From an uncultured Muribaculaceae bacterium (GTDB lineage Bacteria > Bacteroidota > Bacteroidia > Bacteroidales > Muribaculaceae): a DNA stretch of 40,691 nt. Every line of letters starts with the position of its first letter. The first letter of the stretch is position 1. Positions 8,642-16,912 of this stretch are shown in pieces. The translations under genes were made by a program, and so were the position numbers. Under the pieces are notes generated by a model, which saw only the letters and a list, made by a program, of their open reading frames with translations, had not been told where the DNA came from and ran no database searches. The stretch lies in NCBI GenBank assembly GCA_910577465.1, contig CAJTMM010000023.1, positions 3,439-44,129 of the forward strand. The letters run 5' to 3'.

Positions 8642-8649
8642 TATATTTG
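8642..8649 (+). promoter_or_regulatory. Candidate -7 element for the RyR/TIR block
   Basis: TATATTTG at 8642-8649 matches TAnnTTTG and lies 31 bases before the TTG start at 8681. There is no TTTG at the standard spacing (the nearest sits 11 bases away at 8627-8630), which suggests a weak promoter or one used by an alternative sigma factor. Confidence 0.45.
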
Positions 8650-8680
8650 TGAAAAAATAAACCTTTAATACCTAATTGTT

Positions 8681-10960
8681 TTGGAAAAGAAGTCTGACAA
8701 CCGATTGCATGGTGGTTTTAAATGGAACCGAAGATATCAGTACATTGATATTTTGATGTCCGGTGAGTTCAAAAGAGTTTTGAAATATGTTGTGGTCGGT
8801 ACTGCATCAGTTTTAGGATTGCTAATTATCATAGGGCTTATCTTTGGCTCTGACTTAAAGTCGGGAGAGACTTCTGTTCAAAAAGAAATGACGTGGTTGC
8901 CTTGGGATATATTCGTGCAATTGACAAATCCCGGAATAAAAGATAGTGCGAGTTGGTTTGATATAACAATGATGGTATTGACTAATATTGCCGGTATTAT
9001 CCTTATAAATGGACTGTTGCTTACGTGCTTGGTGAATTGGGTGTTTGAGCGTAGGGAGAGGTTTGCCAAAGGAGAGTCACGATATGATAATATAAGGGAT
9101 ACTAAATTCGCGGTTATTATCGGTGGCCATAGGATTGTAGCGAGTCTTGCGAAAGATTTAATAGGTAAATATGAATACGTATTGATTCAATCACAACGTA
9201 ATCCGGAAAAGCTACGACAGGAAATTTCGGCAGAGATTGAAGATGAAGCGCAATTGAGGGATGTAATTATATATTCCGGAGATAGAAGTTCTTGGAACAA
9301 TCTTGCAGACTTAAATATAGAGTATGCCCAGGAAATATATATAATAGGAGAACCTATGCATATTGACGGAACAAGTCACGATGCGATAAATATGTTATGT
9401 TGGGATTTGATAAATGAGCACATCGATATTTCAAGATCGCAAAGAATACCGTGCCATATAATGTTTGATTATCAATCGACATTCTCAGCATTTCAATATA
9501 CAGATTTGAAACTTGAGCATAGCAAAACGTTTAGGTTTATTCCTTTCAGTATGTATGAAAATTGGGCCCAACAGGTATTGATAGGTGGTACTGATGGTAA
9601 TAACCGATATTGTCCATTGGATGGGCATGTCGGGTTGTCATATTCTTCGTATCAACGAGTTCATTTAATAATTGCGGGTATGTCAAATATGGGTATGGCC
9701 TTGGCAATAGAGGCCGCCCACGTGGCCCATTATCCAAATTTTAATAATCCACATACAGGTCGCCCACGCACATTAATAACATTCATAGACCGAAATGCAA
9801 AGCGTGAAATGATGTTTTTTATGGGGCGTTTTAAGGAATTATTCCAATTGGCAAGGTGGAGGTTTGTTAAGGCTCCGGATGATGTTGTACATAATTATTC
9901 TGATTCAAGTTGGGATATTTATGATACCATCAGTGAAATAGCGGAAGGTTCAAATCAAAATTATCCATGGAATAATCCATTAGAGGATGAGAGGTATGGT
10001 TCTCCGTATTTTGGAGGTTATCTTGGAGATGATTTTATAGATATTGATTTTGAATTCATAGAAGGCGATATAGCGTTGCCGTCAATACAGAAGTATATTA
10101 AGGATGCGTGTGCCGATAATACAGCAAAAACGGTTGAATATAATTCAATAAATGCAACATCATTACCAGATGCAACGAGTAAGACCACTATCGCAATCTG
10201 CTTCCCTATAGCAGTAGAGGCAATGTCAGCTGCCTTATATTTTGATCCTTCCGTTTATGAGAATGTGCAGCAGATTTGGGTTCAGCAATCTGAAACAGGA
10301 GCTTTGGTCGATGCAGTAAGAAATGGATTGACCGGCTTGGATAATGCACGGTTCGCGGTTCTTCGTCCGTTTGGAATGATAGATAAGTGTGACTATTTGA
10401 CTCGAATTAATAATCTATTGCCACAGTTGGTTGCATATGCTTATAGTTGTTTGGATAAAGGAACAACTTTTTCAAAGGAGTATAAGCAAATGGATGAAAT
10501 GACTTTTTTGAATTCCGTAAGGGAAAATTGGATTGCGATTACGCAAGAGGGTGGTAAAAGTGCTATAGCAAAAAGATGGTCAAATATGTATTGTGCCAAT
10601 TCATTCGGCACCAAAATACGTGCTTTGGGAGTGGATTTGTCGACAAAGGGTGATATCTTGGATTCTACAATGTTAAGTCATCTTGCAAGGGTGGAACATA
10701 ACAGATGGGTTATGGAACAATTGCTTTTAGGGATTCGTCCGGTGGATAAATCATTTGTCGGTAAATTGCCTGTAGAGGATAAGGTGTTGCGTACTGCTTT
10801 AAAAAGTCGTAACATACATCCTGATTTAGTGTCTAATGAAGTATTGGGTACCACACAAGGATATGATATAGGTATTTGCAAAATAATACCCATAGCCATG
10901 AATATCGTTAACCAACAGCTTGAAGATGACGGACAGGGAGATAATTCGGGGGTTGATTGA
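8681..10960 (+). CDS. CASTOR/POLLUX-like ion channel with RCK-like regions and a C-terminal RyR domain
   Basis: This 759-residue membrane protein is an apparent ligand-gated channel. TM1 lies at about 33-58, a pore-helix-like segment (WDIFVQLTNPG, about 74-84) precedes TM2 at about 95-118, and TM2 leads straight into a TrkA-N/RCK-like fold (FAVIIGGHRIVA). A second Rossmann-like start (LIIAGMSNMG) follows near 330. The C-terminus (about 660-745) carries RyR-type motifs HLARVEHNRW, then LLLGIRP and NIHPDL. The canonical GWxYG is not conserved here. The start is TTG at 8681; no ATG occurs in frame until residue 26, and the skipped residues look protein-like. The gene is AT-rich (for example 20 of 60 GC at 9901-9960) against about 60% GC in a line of the preceding gene, a sign of transfer. 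The end overlaps the sigma gene by 35 bases. Confidence 0.75.
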   Translation: MEKKSDNRLHGGFKWNRRYQYIDILMSGEFKRVLKYVVVGTASVLGLLIIIGLIFGSDLKSGETSVQKEMTWLPWDIFVQLTNPGIKDSASWFDITMMVLTNIAGIILINGLLLTCLVNWVFERRERFAKGESRYDNIRDTKFAVIIGGHRIVASLAKDLIGKYEYVLIQSQRNPEKLRQEISAEIEDEAQLRDVIIYSGDRSSWNNLADLNIEYAQEIYIIGEPMHIDGTSHDAINMLCWDLINEHIDISRSQRIPCHIMFDYQSTFSAFQYTDLKLEHSKTFRFIPFSMYENWAQQVLIGGTDGNNRYCPLDGHVGLSYSSYQRVHLIIAGMSNMGMALAIEAAHVAHYPNFNNPHTGRPRTLITFIDRNAKREMMFFMGRFKELFQLARWRFVKAPDDVVHNYSDSSWDIYDTISEIAEGSNQNYPWNNPLEDERYGSPYFGGYLGDDFIDIDFEFIEGDIALPSIQKYIKDACADNTAKTVEYNSINATSLPDATSKTTIAICFPIAVEAMSAALYFDPSVYENVQQIWVQQSETGALVDAVRNGLTGLDNARFAVLRPFGMIDKCDYLTRINNLLPQLVAYAYSCLDKGTTFSKEYKQMDEMTFLNSVRENWIAITQEGGKSAIAKRWSNMYCANSFGTKIRALGVDLSTKGDILDSTMLSHLARVEHNRWVMEQLLLGIRPVDKSFVGKLPVEDKVLRTALKSRNIHPDLVSNEVLGTTQGYDIGICKIIPIAMNIVNQQLEDDGQGDNSGVD

Positions 10961-11483
10961 GCGTGACGGGCGGGTGACGGAGGATTTTTTCTTTGTCAAG
11001 TGCCGTCCGTTGCTGACGTCCATAATGCGCCATGTGTTCAGCTATGGTGTGGATTATGATGAGATGGTGAATGAACTGTATGGCTATCTCATGGAGGATG
11101 ATTGTGCCAAGTTGCGCCAGTTTCAATACCGGAGTACGGTCTATCAATGGATTAAGGTAGTGGCGACACGATTTTTCATCCGACATAGGGATGCGATGAT
11201 TAAAGATGTCTCGACGGAGAAAGATTATGAACGTTGCCGCGAGATTGAAGCTGACGATACCGCCCGTAGAGTGGCTACGCGAATGGATGTCGCCGGGATG
11301 CTTGAAATGATGGATAACCGACGGTATGCCGATGTGATACGGTGTCTGGTGCTTGAGGATGAGTTGCCGGAGCATTATGCCTGTCGCACGGGTGTAACGG
11401 TGGATAACTTATATAATATAAAACGACGCGCAATGGCGGCTTTTACCCGCGTTGCATTAAAATACTACAGTTATGGAAGATAA
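10926..11483 (+). CDS. ECF-like RNA polymerase sigma factor
   Basis: This 185-residue protein has a sigma-70 region 2-like N-terminus (CRPLLTSIMRHV, then VNELYGYLMEDD and YQWIKVVATRFFIRHRD, matching the region 2 core and the -10 recognition helix). The C-terminus resembles region 4 as a helix-turn-helix (LPEHYACRTGVTVDNLYNIKRRAMAAF). ATG 10926 is preferred to TTG 10920. The start lies within the last codons of the channel gene, and the stop overlaps the C39-RyR start by 11 bases, so the genes are translationally coupled. Such sigma factors in Bacteroidales often precede a protein with an anti-sigma-like LAAFLDG N-terminus, as here. Region 2 motifs are diverged, so its promoter cannot be predicted. 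Confidence 0.75.
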   Translation: MTDREIIRGLIERDGRVTEDFFFVKCRPLLTSIMRHVFSYGVDYDEMVNELYGYLMEDDCAKLRQFQYRSTVYQWIKVVATRFFIRHRDAMIKDVSTEKDYERCREIEADDTARRVATRMDVAGMLEMMDNRRYADVIRCLVLEDELPEHYACRTGVTVDNLYNIKRRAMAAFTRVALKYYSYGR

Positions 11484-12414
11484 TATAAGTCCGATTACCG
11501 ATGAGCAGCTTGCGGCTTTTCTTGATGGAAATGTCGGGGAGGGCGAGGTTGATAGAATATTGTCGGCACTTGGCGACGATAGTGAAGTCAATGAGATTCT
11601 ATCTCTGTCGGCCATGATTGATGCCGATGTGGATGCGGTGGGGTTGCGTGTATTGCCCATGGGGGCATTGGCGGCTGCCAATCCGGAGAATATGTGTTCG
11701 TTTGATTGCGAGATGTACATATTGGAGCATTTGGATATGGACATAGACCATTGGTCGTTGCTGGAAGAGGCGAAAGCCAACAACTGGATGTGCGAGGGCG
11801 GTACGCCGTTGCAGCATGTAGGGAGGTTGCTGGAGCTTAAAGGGCTGTATGTGGAGCGCCGGTATGATTCGACACTTGATGAGCTGGCGTCGGAGCTTGA
11901 TGTAGGCAAGCAGGTAATAGCGATTGTCGATAAGAATCTGTGCAATGAAACCGATGGTGCCGTGAAAGCTCCATATCATGCCATATATGTGACCGGTGTG
12001 AATGAAGAGAATGTGAGATACCTAAATCTCGACAGGTCGTGTGAAGAATCGGTGGCACGCTTTGAGTTTATGCGGGCGTGGAAAAAATCGGGCAATTATA
12101 TGGTATCGGTGTCGGAACGTACGGATGTGTATAATCCTCAGCCTATCAATGTGGAGGATATTAATCTCGGTGCTGACCTTGAGGAACTGACTGAGGCTAT
12201 AGCGGAAAACGCGCATGACATTTGGGCGCGGGCGCGTATGGATGAAGGGTGGACTTACGGTCCGGTGCGTAACGATGAACTGAAGCAGCATCCTGACCTT
12301 GTGCCATACGCACGGCTTGCGGACAGTGAGAAGGAGTATGACCGTATAATGGCTATGAATACGTTGAGACTCGTGCGGCGTCTGGGTTTCGATATTACAA
12401 ACAGAAATGAATGA
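11473..12414 (+). CDS. Anti-sigma-like N-terminus, C39-like cysteine peptidase, RyR domain fusion
   Basis: This 313-residue, probably cytosolic protein has three parts. Residues 1-55 (ITDEQLAAFLDGN) resemble the short N-terminal module found behind ECF sigma genes in Bacteroidales. Residues about 70-190 look like a papain-fold C39-like domain, with candidate Cys75 or Cys79, His169 (APYHAIYVTG) and Asp187 (LNLDRS). Residues 235-310 are a canonical RyR repeat: HDIWARARMDEGWTYGP, then HPDLVPY and EKEYDR. The layout suggests ligand binding at RyR controlling cleavage or sigma release. That model is inference; the peptidase assignment rests on motif order only. Overlap with the sigma gene and an 7-base gap to the next gene indicate one operon. 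Confidence 0.75.
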   Translation: MEDNISPITDEQLAAFLDGNVGEGEVDRILSALGDDSEVNEILSLSAMIDADVDAVGLRVLPMGALAAANPENMCSFDCEMYILEHLDMDIDHWSLLEEAKANNWMCEGGTPLQHVGRLLELKGLYVERRYDSTLDELASELDVGKQVIAIVDKNLCNETDGAVKAPYHAIYVTGVNEENVRYLNLDRSCEESVARFEFMRAWKKSGNYMVSVSERTDVYNPQPINVEDINLGADLEELTEAIAENAHDIWARARMDEGWTYGPVRNDELKQHPDLVPYARLADSEKEYDRIMAMNTLRLVRRLGFDITNRNE

Positions 12415-12421
12415 GTAGTAT

Positions 12422-13696
12422 ATGGGTGATTTTATAACTGTGTTATGTATGTTATCGTTGTGCGGAATGCTGTACTTGGAGTGGCGTTGGCGCAAGGATA
12501 CAAAACAGGTAGAGGTTTCGGAACGCATATTGGCTTATCGCCGTAAAGTGCGTTTGATAGAGACGTTTTTCATATTGGTGTTCTGTAGCTCGCTGATGTA
12601 TGTGGTGGAGTATCAGATAGGTATGGAGATAAGCGGTGTGCAGAGTATGTTTCTTGTAGGAGCTTTGTTTGGATTCAGCCGCACGTTTTTCGAGCCGTAC
12701 TATGGTGTAGGGGTGATATCCGATATCGAGGGTGAGGTGCTGTATTTGCGTTCGTTTGATGCCGACCGAAAGTCGATATTGAAGAACCGCAATGCCTTTG
12801 CGCGCGGCTCGATATTGGTGCCTGAGAAGATAGAGAAGGTGATGTGCCGGGAACTGCGCAACAAAGTAGGCCCGGTATTTTCAATCGGTGACCCTAATTG
12901 CGCTTCACCAACCACACAGGAGGCTCTCAGCATATACGTGGAGGATGGCGCCTGGAAACAAGCAGTAGCCGAGTTGGCAAAGAAATCACGATTGATACTT
13001 CTGCGTGTGGGTGATACGGATGGATGCCGCTGGGAGATGGCACACTGTTTTGAAGAGGAATATCTGTCCAAGACATTGTTTGTGGTGGATAGCGTTGAGG
13101 GTCTACGGATGTTGGCGTCGCATTCGGAGGTGCGTCTGCCCGAGGATATATGCGGTGCTGATCTGGAGAAATCGTCGATAGGGCTGTTTGTGGATAACGA
13201 GGGAAACTGGAGGTATCGGCAGTTGCCGTCGTTGACTGCGGTTAAAAGTTTCATTGCTGAATATCTCCGATGCTATCCCGATATGGTGAATGATGGTCCG
13301 AGCCGGAAGGAGATATGGTGTGCACGCGCCAAATCACCATGGTGGGAGCGGTTGAGTCTGCTTCAGAATCCGGTGGCTTACGCTCTGTACAATGGTTGGC
13401 GACCTTGGGCTTCCATAACTATGATAGCCTATATGTTTATTGTAATAATCGCTGTGTGTACGTTGTGTTTAGTAGCCGCTGAAGATGAGGAAGAATATTT
13501 TGTTTCGGTGATATTGTTAGGGTTGCCGTTGATGTTTATCTCAGCTATTCCATGGCTATGGTTTGCCCCGAAATATACGGCGGCTCTAAACCGTTGGGGT
13601 TCGCCTTCGTTGGCTGCCAATGCCAATAGGACACTGGCCGTGTGGCTGTTTGTGTTCTGTGTGATAACAGTATTGTTGGGATTGCTATATTACTGA
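12422..13696 (+). CDS. Polytopic membrane protein with a possible TIR-like cytosolic domain
   Basis: This 424-residue protein has N-terminal hydrophobic segments (about 4-20, 47-63 and 70-85), a soluble middle region and at least three C-terminal helices (about 320-345, 352-375 and 398-422). The middle region runs through LYLRSFDADR, VGPVFSIGDPN, YVEDGAWKQAV, SRLILLRVGDTDGCRWEMA. I associate this motif order with a widespread family of uncharacterised bacterial membrane proteins whose alternating strands and late W-E pair recall TIR-like folds. No function is established. It is embedded between the C39-RyR gene (7 bases) and the TIR relic (25 bases), so a sensory or effector role in the same system is plausible. 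Confidence 0.6.
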   Translation: MGDFITVLCMLSLCGMLYLEWRWRKDTKQVEVSERILAYRRKVRLIETFFILVFCSSLMYVVEYQIGMEISGVQSMFLVGALFGFSRTFFEPYYGVGVISDIEGEVLYLRSFDADRKSILKNRNAFARGSILVPEKIEKVMCRELRNKVGPVFSIGDPNCASPTTQEALSIYVEDGAWKQAVAELAKKSRLILLRVGDTDGCRWEMAHCFEEEYLSKTLFVVDSVEGLRMLASHSEVRLPEDICGADLEKSSIGLFVDNEGNWRYRQLPSLTAVKSFIAEYLRCYPDMVNDGPSRKEIWCARAKSPWWERLSLLQNPVAYALYNGWRPWASITMIAYMFIVIIAVCTLCLVAAEDEEEYFVSVILLGLPLMFISAIPWLWFAPKYTAALNRWGSPSLAANANRTLAVWLFVFCVITVLLGLLYY

Positions 13697-13721
13697 TGTT
13701 TGTTTTTATAGATGAATTGCA

Positions 13722-13895
13722 ATGGTGAGATATGATGTGTTTGTGAGCTATCGACGTGATGGCGGTTATGATACTGCGAAGCATCTCTATGATTATCATG
13801 ATTTGGTGCTCGGCAATAACAGTGTGTATAAATGGGATGGTAAGAAATATGTGTGCGGCGATGATTCAATAGCTGTACCGGAGCAAGTGAGATGA
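13722..13895 (+). pseudogene. Truncated TIR-domain gene, 57 codons, deletion scar
   Basis: The reading frame starts MVRYDVFVSYRRDGGYDTA, almost identical in protein and DNA to the start of the intact TIR gene at 14583 (YDVFVSYRRDGGYETA). After about residue 24 the TIR sequence stops and the frame continues into an unrelated tail (NNSVYKWDGKKYV), which looks like the end of another protein, before TGA at 13893-13895. The candidate catalytic Glu and most of the TIR fold are absent. The stop overlaps the prsW ATG (13892), so it may still act as a translated leader. The best reading is a recombination or deletion scar between a former TIR gene and another gene. Confidence 0.75.
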
Positions 13896-14608
13896 TTATG
13901 GAGATTTGGTTAAAGATACTGGCGGCATTATCGCCGGCATTGGTATTGGCGATAGTGCTTGTGCGTAAGGATTTGCGTCCCGAGCCATTGCGGTGGCTGT
14001 TGGCAGCGGCGGGATTTGGGGTGTTGGCAGGATTTGGCGTTTTGCTGTTGGGGTTCACGGTATTGCCCAATGTGTCAACCGATACATATTTCGGTGCGAT
14101 GGTGTCATCATTTATCGATGCGGCAATCCCGGAGGAGCTGTTGAAATTCTGCGCGTTGTATCTTGTGGCAAGAAAATGCAGGCATTTCGACGAGGCGTTT
14201 GACGGTGTGGTCTATGCCGTGTGCATAGGGATGGGATTTGCCGGTCTTGAGAATGTGCTGTATCTGTTCGGCGCCGATGACGAATGGGTTATGGTGGGAG
14301 TGTCGCGTGCATTGCTTGCCGTGCCGGCCCATTATTTCTTTGCCGTGATAATGGGGTCGCTGTTCTCGCTCGGATGGTTTGATACGCGGCATCGTACGCG
14401 TTATATGACACTGGCTTTGATAGCGCCGATCGCGGTTCATGGAGTGTATGATACCTTATGCTTCTCCATGGCTATTGACGAAGCTTTGAGCGGTATTATA
14501 CTCTTAGCTTTTATACTCGGATTTAATTTTATCCGCAAATGTTCCCGACAATTGATACAACTGATGTTAAAAATAGATAGATATGTGCTTGCAGAAAAAG
14601 AAATATGA
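13892..14608 (+). CDS. prsW: PrsW-family intramembrane metalloprotease
   Basis: This 238-residue polytopic protein has the hallmark PrsW residues: IPEELLKF (Glu81, Glu82 and Lys85), FDGVVYAVCIGMGFAGLEN (Glu120, Asn121), His147 in PAHYFFAVIMG and His183 in AVHGVYDT. Seven or so hydrophobic segments span the whole length. In Bacillus subtilis PrsW starts regulated proteolysis of the anti-sigma factor RsiW. Here the nearest candidate targets are membrane proteins of this block, including the TIR-TM proteins, and a sigma factor lies 2.4 kb upstream. The start overlaps the TIR relic (ATGA), and the end overlaps the TIR gene by 26 bases. The target is inferred, not shown. Confidence 0.85.
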   Translation: MIMEIWLKILAALSPALVLAIVLVRKDLRPEPLRWLLAAAGFGVLAGFGVLLLGFTVLPNVSTDTYFGAMVSSFIDAAIPEELLKFCALYLVARKCRHFDEAFDGVVYAVCIGMGFAGLENVLYLFGADDEWVMVGVSRALLAVPAHYFFAVIMGSLFSLGWFDTRHRTRYMTLALIAPIAVHGVYDTLCFSMAIDEALSGIILLAFILGFNFIRKCSRQLIQLMLKIDRYVLAEKEI

Positions 14609-15671
14609 TGTGTTTGTGAGCTACCGGCGTGACGGCGGTTATGAGACGGCGTTGCCGATAGTGGAGAAGTTGCGCTCGGCAGGTTACAGAGTGTTTTTTG
14701 ACCTTGAGTCGCTTAATTCGGGGAAGTTCAACGAGCAGCTTCTTGGGGTGATTAATGATTGTAAGGATTTTGTGCTTGTACTTCCTGCCAACGGACTTGA
14801 CCGTTGCGTAGATAAAAATGACTGGGTGCGGCGTGAGGTGACGTGTGCCCTCGCGGGTAACAAAAACATAATACCGGTGATGCTGAAAGGGTTTGAATGG
14901 CCTGCGACATTGCCGGAGGATATGAAAGATTTGCCGAACTACCAGGGCATATCGGCAACGTCGCCCGAATATTTCGACCTTGCGGTAGAGCGTCTAAAGG
15001 GATATCTGAAGAGCGAGCGACAGCGCCCATATATTCGGGTACTGCTGTGGGTAATCAGTATTATATGTCTGATTGCGGTTGCCGCGTTAAGTTTTATATA
15101 TTATCCTGTTGACACTCATGATTGCCCAATATCGGAATATGATGATGATATTTTAGTTTCCTTACCGGATATTTTTAAACAAAACATAACTGATGATGTC
15201 GATGATTTATTAGTCCCCGAGGTATTATTTGCATACGTGGATTCATCTAATGTGGAAATATCCACATTGCTGTTTTTAGAGGATTTGGAAGATTATAGTC
15301 CGGAGGATTTAGGCATTACAGATTCAGAACAATTGGATGCTGTGATTGAAAATATTAAAACTGCATCGGATAAGGAATTCGATGAAATATATGTAAGGGG
15401 TTTCGCCATACAGGCTCCATCATTTAAACAAACGGGTGATATTCGCCGTGTTTTAAACAGTGGTTTTAATTGGTCGATATATCATTTTGAAAATGAGACT
15501 TTGGAACAATATAGTGCAGTATGTAGAATAACTCCTATACAGAATATGATATTTACCATGAAAATGGAAAAAGGATGCTGGTTACAGCAAAAGAGAAACA
15601 GTCGTGTTTTTGACAGCATTTTATTGAAACTGTCACCTAAGGTATTTCAATATTTGAAAGATAATATGTAA
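14583..15671 (+). CDS. TIR-domain protein with one TM helix and an unknown C-terminal domain
   Basis: This 362-residue protein has a cytosolic TIR domain (residues 8-140: YDVFVSYRRDGG, FFDLESLNSGKF, then W81-V-R-R-E85, the position of the catalytic Glu in NAD-cleaving TIRs). A membrane helix at about 152-174 is followed by an acidic, presumably periplasmic domain (about 178-362) that I do not recognise. The 5' part is about 52% GC (31 of 60 at 14641-14700), while the part coding the C-terminal domain drops to 30% (18 of 60 at 15121-15180), with the switch at the end of the TM helix. The arrangement suggests an outside sensor coupled to an inside NADase, with the sensor exchanged by recombination. 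It overlaps prsW by 26 bases. Confidence 0.85.
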   Translation: MCLQKKKYDVFVSYRRDGGYETALPIVEKLRSAGYRVFFDLESLNSGKFNEQLLGVINDCKDFVLVLPANGLDRCVDKNDWVRREVTCALAGNKNIIPVMLKGFEWPATLPEDMKDLPNYQGISATSPEYFDLAVERLKGYLKSERQRPYIRVLLWVISIICLIAVAALSFIYYPVDTHDCPISEYDDDILVSLPDIFKQNITDDVDDLLVPEVLFAYVDSSNVEISTLLFLEDLEDYSPEDLGITDSEQLDAVIENIKTASDKEFDEIYVRGFAIQAPSFKQTGDIRRVLNSGFNWSIYHFENETLEQYSAVCRITPIQNMIFTMKMEKGCWLQQKRNSRVFDSILLKLSPKVFQYLKDNM

Positions 15672-15682
15672 GTGATTTTGAG

Positions 15683-16885
15683 ATGAAGAAGTTATTGAAG
15701 AGTACGGCATTTGTGTTGATAATGGCTATCGTGGCGGGTGTATTGGTGGGGTATGGCGTGAAGTTGCTCCCTGCGGATGCCATAACGGTGGCGCGTGAGA
15801 CTTTGATGGCAGTAAAGAAGGCTACGGGGCAGGTGATATTCTTCATGGTGCCGTTGCTGATATTCGCGTGTGTGACGCCGTCGATAACGCGGCTCAGTTC
15901 CAATGTGACATCGCTGTTGGTGTTCACTATGGTGGTGGCGTATCTGTCGTCGGTAGGGGCTGCATTTTTCTCGCTCGGTGTGAGCCAGTATTTTGTGCCG
16001 ATGTTCAGCTTCGGTGCGCAGGCTGAGGTGATACAATTGCCCAAAGAGCCGTTGGTGAATCTATGTTTCCCGACCATGGACACGATGTCGGCGCTGCTGC
16101 TCGCCGTGCTGGTGGGACTTGGTGTGGTGTGGACCAAATATACTGCTGCCGCCAATGTGCTGGAGAAGTTCCAGTCGATGATTCTGCTGCTGGTGCGCAA
16201 GATACTGTTGCCGTTGCTTCCGGTGTTTGTAGGGTGCAACTTCGCACTGCTCGCCTATACCGGTCAGATAAATAATATGGGTGTGTTCCTGCCTGTGATT
16301 GTGATGGTGGTGGTGTGCCAACTGGTATGGATAGCGGTGATGTACATGGTGGCATCGGTATATACCGGCCGCAATGGCTGGGAGGTGCTGCGCTATTATC
16401 CCAAGGCATATTTCACGGCATTGGGGTCGATGTCGTCGGCTGCGACACTGCCTTTCGCCATGGAGTGTATAGCCCAGAGTCCGATAGTGAAAAAAGAGAC
16501 GTATGATTTCACTCTGCCGCTATTCTCCAACATACATCTGTGCGGTTCGGTGATAGCCGAGATAGCACTCGTGACCACCACTTACTATGTGCTTTACGGC
16601 GTGATGCCCTCGACATTGAGCTTAGTGATATTCTCGATAGTGGCGTGTGTCATAGCCATCGGTTCGCCCGGAGTGCCCGGGGGCTTGAATGTGGCGTGCT
16701 CGTCGATAGTGGGCAGCATAGTGCTCGGTGGTCAGGATCCCGGCACGTTCATAGGCATAATGACTGCCATCTACACCGTGCAGGATGGTTTCGGCACCGC
16801 ATGTAACGTGACCACCGACGGAGCCTTGACCTTGATAACCGACAAAAAAGTATCGCAAATCGAAGCCGCCGCATCGGAACAGTGA
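15683..16885 (+). CDS. Dicarboxylate/amino acid:cation symporter (DAACS family)
   Basis: This 400-residue polytopic transporter is of the GltP/DctA/SstT glutamate-transporter family, importing dicarboxylates or acidic or small amino acids with Na+ or H+. Family signatures are visible: a serine-rich re-entrant loop SMSSAATLPFAME (about 250), the second hairpin GSPGVPGG (about 335) and the TM8 region FGTACNVTTDGAL (about 375). The first helices start directly at residue 4. It starts 11 bases after the TIR gene and ends shortly before the solo RyR gene, so it is cotranscribed with the block. Whether it belongs functionally or is a passenger cannot be told from sequence. Substrate is not assigned. 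Confidence 0.88.
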   Translation: MKKLLKSTAFVLIMAIVAGVLVGYGVKLLPADAITVARETLMAVKKATGQVIFFMVPLLIFACVTPSITRLSSNVTSLLVFTMVVAYLSSVGAAFFSLGVSQYFVPMFSFGAQAEVIQLPKEPLVNLCFPTMDTMSALLLAVLVGLGVVWTKYTAAANVLEKFQSMILLLVRKILLPLLPVFVGCNFALLAYTGQINNMGVFLPVIVMVVVCQLVWIAVMYMVASVYTGRNGWEVLRYYPKAYFTALGSMSSAATLPFAMECIAQSPIVKKETYDFTLPLFSNIHLCGSVIAEIALVTTTYYVLYGVMPSTLSLVIFSIVACVIAIGSPGVPGGLNVACSSIVGSIVLGGQDPGTFIGIMTAIYTVQDGFGTACNVTTDGALTLITDKKVSQIEAAASEQ

Positions 16886-16912
16886 TAGATTCGTGCGGGT
16901 GAATTGTTCAAT

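Noticed and set aside
13722..13895. Independent functional small TIR gene
   Set aside because: Only about 24 codons of TIR remain, without the candidate catalytic Glu, followed by an unrelated tail.
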